This document shows positions 1 through 5,079 of a stretch of DNA of 5,079 nt, piece by piece. Position 1 is the first letter of the stretch. The number at the start of each line of letters is the position of its first letter. The DNA is from Alphaproteobacteria bacterium (lineage in GTDB: Bacteria; Pseudomonadota; Alphaproteobacteria; SMXP01): contig JAJFIM010000340.1 of the NCBI GenBank assembly GCA_021774995.1, positions 1 through 5,079 of the forward strand. Direction: 5' to 3'. Both the position numbers and the translations under genes were made by a program. Under the pieces are notes generated by a model. The model searched no databases, was not told where the DNA came from, and worked only from the letters and a program-made list of their open reading frames with translations.

Positions 1-1533
1 GGGCCAGTGGGAAATATGTGCGTGAAAGACGTCATTGAGAACGCCGGCGCGGGCAAGTTGCTCGGCCCGCCCGATGTCATCGGCAAAAAATCGATCCCTA
101 TCGTAAAAAGGCACTTGGGCGCGCAGCGTCGTCATCATGTCTTGCAGCGGCGCACTGGTTTTGAGGGGCTTGTGAAAATCCACGCCTTGCGCGGCGGCCA
201 ACCATTCGATGACCAGGATGCGTCTTAGATTGTCTCCAAGAGGTCCCAGCCGCCGGGCGGCAAAGGTCGCCATAGAGACGTGGTCTTCCTGGTTGGCCGA
301 TGTGGGCAGAGAATCAACCGACGCCGGGCCAGCCAGATGTTTGTTTTCGCTCGCCAGTGCGGCGGCGGTCACTTGCGCAATCATAAAGCCGGAATGCAAG
401 CCCCCATGGGGAACCAAAAAGGCGGGCAGGCCGCTTAAATGAGGGTCGATCAGGAGCGCGAGCCGCCGCTCCGCCAGCGCGCCGATTTCAGCCGCCGCTA
501 TGGCGATGGAATCGGCGGCAAAAGCAACCGGTTCGGCGTGAAAGTTACCTCCCGAAAGAATGGCGCCGTTTTGCGCAAAGACGATGGGGTTGTCGGAAAC
601 GGCATTGGCTTCAATAATGAGGCGTTGGAGGGCAAAATGGATGAAGTCTAACGCCGCCCCCATAACTTGGGGTTGGCAGCGGATGGAATAGGGGTCCTGC
701 ACGCGCGCGCATGCGGTGTGTGATGAACGAATTTCACTGCCCTTTAAAAGGCTGCGCAATGCATTGGCGATATGGATTTGCCCTTCCTGACCGCGCACGA
801 GGTGGAGCCGCGCATCAAAAGGGGCGTCGCTTCCCTTAATGGCGTCAACGGACAGGGCGCCGGTCATCAGCGCAATTTCGAGCAAATCCAAAATTTCGAA
901 ACCATGGTAAAGCGCCAGGGCGGTGGATACTTGCGTGCCGTTCAGAAGCGCCAACCCTTCCTTGGGTCCAAGCTCAAAGGGTTCAAGGCCAAGTTGCGCA
1001 AGACCGGCGGCGGCGTCCATCTCCCGCCCTTCAATCCGTATGCGTCCCACTCCTAAGAGCGCGGCGGCCATATGCGCAAGCGGCGCCAAATCGCCCGACG
1101 CGCCAACGGAGCCTTGCGCGGGAATGCAGGGACATGCGCCGCCATTGATGAAGCGAATCAATGCGTCAATCAGTTGCCGGCTGACACCCGAATACCCCCT
1201 GGCCAAGCTGTTGACCTTAAGGATGAGAATAAGGCGGACGACATCGTCAGGTAAATTCTCCCCTACGCCGGCGGCGTGCGAGAGCACGAGATTTTTTTGT
1301 AACGCGCGCAGATCTTCGGGGGCTATTTTTTCTTTGGCAAGAAGGCCAAAGCCCGTATTGACGCCGTAAACGGCGGCCTTGCCGTTGGCGGCATTACGCA
1401 CGGCCTCAAAGGCGCCCGCGATGTTGCGCGCCGCGTCGGCGTTCATTTCTATGTGAACGGGCATTGTTGCCAGGCGGCGCAGATCGGCGCATGTCATGGT
1501 TCCGGGATCTAAGTCGTATTTATCTACCGGCAT
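1..1533 (-). CDS. hutH: Histidine ammonia-lyase HutH (3' end cut by window edge)
   Basis: This cytoplasmic enzyme deaminates L-histidine non-oxidatively to trans-urocanate plus ammonia, the first step of histidine catabolism. Reading the minus strand from the ATG at 1533 gives 511 codons with no stop before the window edge. The family is usually about 505-515 residues, so only a few codons should be missing. The GSVGASGDLAP motif at 141-151 carries the Ala145-Ser146-Gly147 triad that cyclises to the MIO electrophile. Other hallmarks are YGVNTGFG (56-63, catalytic-type Tyr56), SHAAGVG (85-91, His86), VQDPYSIRC (278-286, Tyr282 and Arg285), GGNFHAEP (328-335, Phe331) and SANQEDHVSM (412-421, Glu416). 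These match the active-site positions known from the Pseudomonas enzyme, so it should be active. The start overlaps the last 10 bp of hutU, implying co-transcription and probable translational coupling. One mild oddity is Cys-Pro-Cys at 134-136, shortly before the MIO loop. Family assignment is very secure. Confidence 0.98.
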   Translation of the reverse strand, partial: MPVDKYDLDPGTMTCADLRRLATMPVHIEMNADAARNIAGAFEAVRNAANGKAAVYGVNTGFGLLAKEKIAPEDLRALQKNLVLSHAAGVGENLPDDVVRLILILKVNSLARGYSGVSRQLIDALIRFINGGACPCIPAQGSVGASGDLAPLAHMAAALLGVGRIRIEGREMDAAAGLAQLGLEPFELGPKEGLALLNGTQVSTALALYHGFEILDLLEIALMTGALSVDAIKGSDAPFDARLHLVRGQEGQIHIANALRSLLKGSEIRSSHTACARVQDPYSIRCQPQVMGAALDFIHFALQRLIIEANAVSDNPIVFAQNGAILSGGNFHAEPVAFAADSIAIAAAEIGALAERRLALLIDPHLSGLPAFLVPHGGLHSGFMIAQVTAAALASENKHLAGPASVDSLPTSANQEDHVSMATFAARRLGPLGDNLRRILVIEWLAAAQGVDFHKPLKTSAPLQDMMTTLRAQVPFYDRDRFFADDIGRAEQLARAGVLNDVFHAHISHWP

Positions 1534-3215
1534 GTTTTGCTCTTGTCTTGCATGGGGAGATTGAGATTGTGCTCTTCGGCGCATTTGAGGGCCGCTTCAT
1601 AGCCGGCGTCCGCATGGCGCATCACGCCGGTGGCGGGATCATTCCACAGCACGCGCGCGATGCGCCGCGCCGCGTCAGGCGTGCCGTCGGCGACCACCAC
1701 CATGCCGGAATGTTGCGAATACCCCATGCCCACACCGCCGCCATGGTGTATTGAGACCCATGTCGCGCCGCTCGCCGTGTTTAAAAGGGCGTTCAGCAAG
1801 GGCCAATCGGAAACCGCGTCCGATCCGTCTTTCATGTTTTCCGTTTCCCGGTTCGGACTGGCGACGGACCCCGAATCAAGATGGTCCCTGCCGATGACGA
1901 TGGGAGCGGAAAGCTCGCCAGACGCTACCATTTCATTAAAAGCAAGACCTAGCCGGTGACGATCGCCTAAGCCCACCCAGCAAATGCGCGCAGGCAGGCC
2001 TTGAAACTGAATGCGCTCCCGCGCCATATCAAGCCAGGCGTGAAGATGCGCGTCATTGGGTAGCAATTCCTTGACCTTTTGATCGGTCTTCCAGATATCT
2101 TGCGCGTCGCCTGACAGGGCAACCCAGCGAAAGGGGCCTATGCCTTTGCAAAAGAGCGGGCGCACATAGGCGGGAACAAAACCTGGAAAATCAAACGCTT
2201 GCTTGACGCCTTCATCCTTGGCCATTTGTCTTATATTGTTGCCGTAGTCGAAGGTCGGCACGCCCGCGCGATGAAACGCCAACATGGCGCGCACCTGAAC
2301 CGCCATAGAGGCTTTCGCGGCGGCGGCAAGGCTTAGCGGGTCTTTGTCCCGCATTTCATTCCACTTGGCGACGGACCAGCCTGCGGGAAGATAGCCATTG
2401 GCCGGATCATGGGCTGAGGTCTGATCGGTCACCGCATCAGGGCGTGCGCCCCGGCGCACCAGTTCCGGGAAAATTTCAGCGGCGTTGCCCACTAGCCCAA
2501 TGGAGCGCGCGCGCCCCGATTTGACGGCGTCATCAATCATGGCGAGCGCATCATCCAGCGTGTCCGCCTTGCAGTCGAGATAGCCGGTTTCAAGGCGCTT
2601 TTCGATGCGGTCGCTTTGACATTCCACGGCGAGCATTGAGGCGCCGGCCATCGTGGCGGCCAAAGGCTGCGCGCCGCCCATCCCGCCCAGACCGGCGGTC
2701 AAAATCCATTTGCCTTTCAGATCGCCGTTATAATGCTGGCGGCCCATTTCCGCGAAGGTTTCGTAAGTTCCCTGCACGATGCCCTGAGAGCCGATATAAA
2801 TCCAGGAGCCCGCCGTCATCTGGCCATACATCATCAGGCCTAATTTATCGAGATGGTTGAAATGCTCCCATGTGGCCCAATGAGGCACAAGATTTGAATT
2901 GGCAATCAACACGCGGGGGGCTTGGGCGTGGGTCTGAAACACGCCGACGGGTTTGCCCGACTGGATCAGCAGGGTTTGATCCTCTTCCAGGATTTTGAGC
3001 GAGGCCACGATCTGGTCATAACACGCCCAATTACGCGCTGCCCGGCCAATGCCGCCATAGACGACGAGCTGTTCTGGATGTTCGGCGACTTCCCCATCGA
3101 GATTATTCATCAGCATGCGCAAGGGCGCTTCCGTCATCCATGACTTTGCGTTCAATTGGTTCCCGCGCGGGGCGCGGATTATTCGGGCGTTTTTATGAAG
3201 GGTGGTCGCGGACAT
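1524..3215 (-). CDS. hutU: Urocanate hydratase HutU (imidazolonepropionate hydrolase step 2)
   Basis: This is urocanate hydratase (urocanase), a cytoplasmic homodimer in known cases, which adds water to urocanate to form 4-imidazolone-5-propionate using tightly bound NAD+ as an electrophile. The complete ORF is 563 residues, close to the usual 550-565. In order, I see the conserved N-terminal block RIIRAPRG then YGGIGRAARNW (53-63), SGKPVGVFQTHAQAPR (86-101), and the nucleotide-binding glycine-rich loop GLGGMGGAQPLA (175-186) in a Rossmann-like insert. These are followed by DQTSAHDP (264-271), FDYGNNIRQMAKDEG (322-336), FCKGIGPFRW (355-364) and the family signature around Cys412 (FQGLPARICWVGLGDRHRLG), which corresponds to the active-site Cys410 of the Pseudomonas enzyme. 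A C-terminal HHGGGVGMGYSQH block (490-502) is also intact. The start is supported by AGGA five bases upstream. It lies 19 bp after hutC and overlaps hutH, so all three genes probably share one transcript. Nothing suggests degradation. Confidence 0.99.
   Translation of the reverse strand: MSATTLHKNARIIRAPRGNQLNAKSWMTEAPLRMLMNNLDGEVAEHPEQLVVYGGIGRAARNWACYDQIVASLKILEEDQTLLIQSGKPVGVFQTHAQAPRVLIANSNLVPHWATWEHFNHLDKLGLMMYGQMTAGSWIYIGSQGIVQGTYETFAEMGRQHYNGDLKGKWILTAGLGGMGGAQPLAATMAGASMLAVECQSDRIEKRLETGYLDCKADTLDDALAMIDDAVKSGRARSIGLVGNAAEIFPELVRRGARPDAVTDQTSAHDPANGYLPAGWSVAKWNEMRDKDPLSLAAAAKASMAVQVRAMLAFHRAGVPTFDYGNNIRQMAKDEGVKQAFDFPGFVPAYVRPLFCKGIGPFRWVALSGDAQDIWKTDQKVKELLPNDAHLHAWLDMARERIQFQGLPARICWVGLGDRHRLGLAFNEMVASGELSAPIVIGRDHLDSGSVASPNRETENMKDGSDAVSDWPLLNALLNTASGATWVSIHHGGGVGMGYSQHSGMVVVADGTPDAARRIARVLWNDPATGVMRHADAGYEAALKCAEEHNLNLPMQDKSKTCR
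1540..1544 (-). promoter_or_regulatory. Weak ribosome binding site of hutH inside hutU
   Basis: AAGAG lies six bases before the hutH ATG and within the last codons of hutU. It is an incomplete Shine-Dalgarno. With the 10-bp overlap of the two genes, ribosomes ending at the hutU TAG could restart at the hutH ATG, so coupling may compensate for the weak site. The next ATG, at codon 13, would remove residues usually conserved at the HutH N-terminus. Confidence 0.4.
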
Positions 3216-3220
3216 TTATA

Positions 3221-3224
3221 TCCT
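3221..3224 (-). promoter_or_regulatory. Ribosome binding site of hutU
   Basis: AGGA lies five bases upstream of the hutU ATG, within the 19-bp hutC-hutU gap. It is the clearest Shine-Dalgarno in the window and fixes the hutU start. It is stronger than the sites before hutC and hutH, suggesting HutU is translated independently and more efficiently than the repressor encoded upstream on the same presumed transcript. Confidence 0.7.
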
Positions 3225-3234
3225 GACGTTAATT

Positions 3235-3954
3235 TTAAGGGTCGAAACGACCGACGAGCCTGTAAGTTGATCCAGGATGATAAAGCCGGGCGTAGGAAGC
3301 TATCTGATCGCGCGTCCAGGTCCTGCGGGTGATGACAAGGCAGGGCTCGCCTGGCTGCATATCGAGCCAGCGCGCGATTGTTTTGGATGGCGTCAGCGCC
3401 TCGACACTGTGTTCGACCTGTTGAAGAGGGGCAACCTTCATGAGATGCTCATAGGGCGTGACGCGGGTGAAATCGCATGTAAGATAATCAGGCGCGATTG
3501 CCGGATTGACGAAGCGATCCTCCAGTTGAAGAGGTTGGCCGTTTTCCATATGCAGCAACTTTGTGTGAAAAACATCCGTGTGCGGCGCCATTTCCATCTG
3601 CCCGGCAATTTTTCCGTCGATCTCCTCTTCGCTTAAGAGCATTACCTTCGTGCTGTGGTCATGCCCGCGTTCTTTTATCTCTTCAGCAATGTTTCTGATG
3701 GTGAGGGGATGAACCTGTATTTTTGATTCAGCGACAAAAGTTCCAACGCCAACGACGCGCACCAGATAGCCTTCCTCGGCCAGTTCCCGCAAAGCCCGAT
3801 TAACGGTCATGCGGGAGACGCCCATTTGGCGGATAAGCTCATTTTCGGAAGGAATTCGATCGGTGGCGCCCCAGACGCCCGCGTTTATTTTTTCAAGGAT
3901 GTGGTCCTTGATTTTCTGATAAAGCGGGCTGTCGTGATCGGATGTGAGGGACAA
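3235..3954 (-). CDS. hutC: HutC, GntR/UTRA histidine-utilisation repressor (TTG start)
   Basis: This 239-residue protein is a GntR-family transcription factor of the HutC subfamily. In characterised bacteria HutC represses hut genes and releases DNA when it binds urocanate. Residues about 9-75 form the winged helix-turn-helix, with DRIPSENELIRQMGVSRMTV as the recognition region and GVGTFVAES as the wing. Residues about 95-235 form a UTRA ligand-binding domain, with LHMENGQPLQLEDRFVNP (134-151), a TPYEHL stretch (166-171) and QVEHSVEA (179-186), all typical of HutC. The start codon is TTG at 3954-3952. An in-frame TGA at 3963-3961 lies three codons upstream, leaving only ATT or CTC as alternatives, and the next ATG is at codon 44, inside the HTH. 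Only a weak AGAG lies upstream (3964-3967), so translation may be low, as suits a repressor. It is first gene after the operator-bearing gap, suggesting autoregulation, and leads hutU and hutH. Confidence 0.96.
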   Translation of the reverse strand: MSLTSDHDSPLYQKIKDHILEKINAGVWGATDRIPSENELIRQMGVSRMTVNRALRELAEEGYLVRVVGVGTFVAESKIQVHPLTIRNIAEEIKERGHDHSTKVMLLSEEEIDGKIAGQMEMAPHTDVFHTKLLHMENGQPLQLEDRFVNPAIAPDYLTCDFTRVTPYEHLMKVAPLQQVEHSVEALTPSKTIARWLDMQPGEPCLVITRRTWTRDQIASYARLYHPGSTYRLVGRFDP

Positions 3955-3994
3955 GAGAATTCACTCTGTTTATTCAGCTTAAATAGAGCCTGAG

Positions 3995-4024
3995 AGTGTA
4001 GCCGGTTTTTGGTTATATATACAA
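3995..4024 (-). promoter_or_regulatory. Possible sigma70-type promoter for hutC-hutU-hutH
   Basis: On the minus strand, TTGTAT (4024-4019) could serve as the -35 box and TACACT (4000-3995) as the -10 box, with an 18-bp spacer. Transcription would begin near 3988, giving a leader of roughly 35 bases before the hutC TTG. Both boxes are weak: three of six matches to TTGACA and four of six to TATAAT. The main support is position, since the -35 box lies inside the candidate HutC operator, which is the expected geometry for steric repression. Other placements in this AT-rich gap had poorer spacing. Confidence 0.3.
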
Positions 4025-4025
4025 C
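4012..4025. promoter_or_regulatory. Candidate HutC operator (14-bp near-palindrome)
   Basis: On the minus strand the bases read GTTGTATATATAAC, a 14-bp inverted repeat in which only one symmetric pair (positions 4 and 11) is mismatched. It sits in the only sizeable intergenic gap, 58 bp upstream of the hutC start. Its TTGTATATA core resembles the TGTATATACA-type palindromes recognised by HutC repressors, from memory of the family. That HutC binds here and represses hutCUH, and itself, is inference from position and symmetry. AT-rich intergenic DNA can give short palindromes by chance, so this is not certain. Confidence 0.6.
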
Positions 4026-4026
4026 T

Positions 4027-4067
4027 AAAAAATCAACCCTTTTCCGCCATATTTATGCTAGAAAAGG
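4027..4067 (-). terminator. Weak terminator-like hairpin after hutF
   Basis: The hutF stop lies within the loop of a 7-bp perfect inverted repeat, CCTTTTC (4067-4061) and GAAAAGG (4044-4038), with a 16-base loop, followed five bases later by six T residues (4032-4027). An alternative 5-bp GC stem, CCGCC (4070-4066) with GGCGG (4048-4044), uses overlapping bases. The T-run fits an intrinsic terminator on the minus strand, but the stem is AT-rich, the loop long and the T-run not adjacent to the stem. Partial read-through into hutC is therefore possible. Confidence 0.3.
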
Positions 4068-5079
4068 CGGGACAACGTGGATTTGTAGGCCCCATTCGCT
4101 TGCCTCTCCAGAGGGTGTTTGCCGCCCCGAACGACCCATTGGCCGCCAACCATGACATCGCGAAAGAGAGGGCCGCAGCCGCCGAAGAGAGCGGCGTCGA
4201 GGGTCTGTTCGCTTGAGCGGCCGGTGAGCTGTGGGTGGCCCACATCCACTGCGATGAGATCAGCGCGGGCGCCCACTTCTATCGCGCCGGTTTTGCGGCC
4301 GCAGGCCGCCGCGCCGTTTTGAACCGCCGCGCTCCACAACGCCGTCCCAATATGCCCGCTTTTGCCTTGCAACGCACCCGCGCGGGTCCGGCCCCTCAAC
4401 CGCCCGGTATAGTCGAGCAGGCGCAACTCCTCCGCCGCTTTCGTGCAGACATGCGAATCAGAGCCGATGGCCCACCTGCCGCCGGCGTTCAGAAATTCTT
4501 CAAAGGGAAAAAACCCGTCCCCCAGATTGGCTTCCGTTGTGGGGCAAAGGGAGACCAGCGCGCCGCTCTGCGCAATCAGATCGCGCTCTTTTGTTGAGCT
4601 ATGCGTGGCGTGAACCAGCGTCCATGTTGCATCCACATCAATCCTTTGCATAAAAAGTTCGATCGGCCGATTGCCCGAAAAAGCGAGGCAGTCTTGCACT
4701 TCCTTTGTCTGTTCTGAGATATGAATATGTTTTGGAATTGAATAATCGCCTGTATTTAACTGGCTTAGAATAAATATGATATCTTCCGTTGTCACTGCGC
4801 GCAGGCTGTGAAAAGCCACGCCCAATGATTGATTATCGTTGGAATTTACGCGTTCGCTCAGGGCACTGAAGAGTTCAAGAAAACCGTCAAGGTCGTGTAT
4901 AAAAATTTTTTGCGAAGGGGTTGGCGCCATTCCGCCGAAATTTGAATATCGATACAGCGTGGGCAATAGAGTGAGTCCAATGCCGGTTTCTTCAGCAGCC
5001 TGACAAAGTGCGCCGGCGCTGGCCAGTCCCGCCACTTCTTCTTTGCCGCCCAAATGATGGAGGTAATGAAATTCGGCAA
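4058..5079 (-). CDS. hutF: Formimidoylglutamate deiminase HutF (5' end outside window)
   Basis: This is an amidohydrolase-superfamily enzyme that hydrolyses N-formimidoyl-L-glutamate to N-formyl-L-glutamate and ammonia, step four of the five-step histidine pathway. The window holds 339 codons plus the TAG stop. The frame stays open to the right edge, and its first visible residues AEFHYLHH are a conserved internal HutF segment, so the TTG at 5053 is not a start. HutF is usually about 450 residues, so roughly 110-115 N-terminal residues, including the HxH metal ligands, lie outside. Visible family marks, numbered from the first complete codon, are LPTLYRYSNFGG (38-49), FHSLRAVT (89-96), HIHISEQTKEV with metal-ligand His119, LVHATH with His156, CPTTEANLGDG (178-188) and GSDSHV with metal-ligand Asp207. 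A C-terminal ARADLIAVD strand (270-278) is the usual composite beta domain. Base composition changes sharply inside the gene (AT-rich around 4681-4920). The assignment is secure and close relatives such as guanine or TRZ/ATZ deaminases lack this motif set. Confidence 0.97.
   Translation of the reverse strand, partial: AEFHYLHHLGGKEEVAGLASAGALCQAAEETGIGLTLLPTLYRYSNFGGMAPTPSQKIFIHDLDGFLELFSALSERVNSNDNQSLGVAFHSLRAVTTEDIIFILSQLNTGDYSIPKHIHISEQTKEVQDCLAFSGNRPIELFMQRIDVDATWTLVHATHSSTKERDLIAQSGALVSLCPTTEANLGDGFFPFEEFLNAGGRWAIGSDSHVCTKAAEELRLLDYTGRLRGRTRAGALQGKSGHIGTALWSAAVQNGAAACGRKTGAIEVGARADLIAVDVGHPQLTGRSSEQTLDAALFGGCGPLFRDVMVGGQWVVRGGKHPLERQANGAYKSTLSRLF

Noticed and set aside
923..1369. A 148-codon plus-strand ORF, and several shorter plus-strand ORFs, opposite hutH
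   Set aside because: They run antisense to an intact hutH with every family motif, show no recognisable domain, and arise from GC-rich codon positions with few stops. They are shadow frames.
3277..3636. A 119-codon plus-strand ORF opposite hutC
   Set aside because: It is wholly antisense to a complete GntR/UTRA gene, lacks a convincing ribosome binding site and resembles no family I know.
4295..4309. GCGGCC-GCA-GGCCGC hairpin as a regulatory or terminator element
   Set aside because: It lies inside hutF codons for small residues in a 70% GC region, with no T-run, and such repeats are expected by chance there.
4235..4597. A 120-codon plus-strand ORF opposite hutF, and a 70-codon minus-strand frame at 4033-4245
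   Set aside because: Both overlap the conserved C-terminal coding region of hutF in other frames. Their Ala/Arg/Pro-rich composition is typical of shadow frames in GC-rich DNA.
5051..5053. TTG as the hutF start codon
   Set aside because: The eight complete codons upstream encode conserved HutF residues in the same frame, and the metal-binding N-terminal region must precede them.
4858..5079. A 73-codon minus-strand frame at the right edge as a separate gene or a frameshifted part of hutF
   Set aside because: The hutF frame is open to the edge and shows the conserved AEFHYLHH segment there, so no frameshift is needed and this frame is spurious.
1..5079. An undescribed system, mobile element or defence island
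   Set aside because: Every large ORF on the coding strand belongs to the classical hut pathway, the intergenic space is under 130 bp in total, and no transposase, integrase, repeat array or RNA gene signature is visible.

Overview
The window is a piece of a bacterial histidine-utilisation (hut) locus. All four recognisable genes lie on the minus strand, so they read from right to left in transcription order: hutF (5' end outside the window), hutC, hutU and hutH (last few codons outside the window). Coding density is very high. The only gaps are 103 bp between hutF and hutC and 19 bp between hutC and hutU, and hutU and hutH overlap by 10 bp. No stretch over 300 bp lacks a gene. I see no tRNA, rRNA, IS element, CRISPR array or integration scar.

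The organism is most likely a moderately GC-rich proteobacterium. HutF points to the five-step histidine pathway, and a GntR-type HutC repressor points the same way. I favour an alphaproteobacterium from the general look of the proteins, but this is a guess. Local GC varies: about 73% in a 60-base sample near the 3' end of hutF (4261-4320) and about 42% over 4681-4920 in the same gene.

Layout in transcription order. 5079-4058: the C-terminal three quarters of HutF, formimidoylglutamate deiminase. 4057-3955: a regulatory gap with an imperfect terminator-like hairpin just after hutF, a 14-bp near-palindrome that is a strong candidate HutC operator, and a weak promoter that overlaps it. 3954-3235: hutC, a GntR/UTRA repressor with a TTG start. 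3215-1524: hutU, urocanate hydratase, with a good Shine-Dalgarno. 1533-1: hutH, histidine ammonia-lyase, with its MIO triad and active-site residues intact.

Together the genes encode histidine to urocanate (HutH), urocanate to imidazolonepropionate (HutU), and formimidoylglutamate to N-formylglutamate plus ammonia (HutF), under urocanate-responsive control by HutC. Imidazolonepropionase (HutI) and N-formylglutamate deformylase (HutG) are needed to complete the route and are not in the window; they probably lie just beyond one of its ends. This is a well-known catabolic system, and I found no convincing evidence of an undescribed one. The points worth a second look are the operator/promoter arrangement, the composition shift inside hutF, and a few small structural signals.
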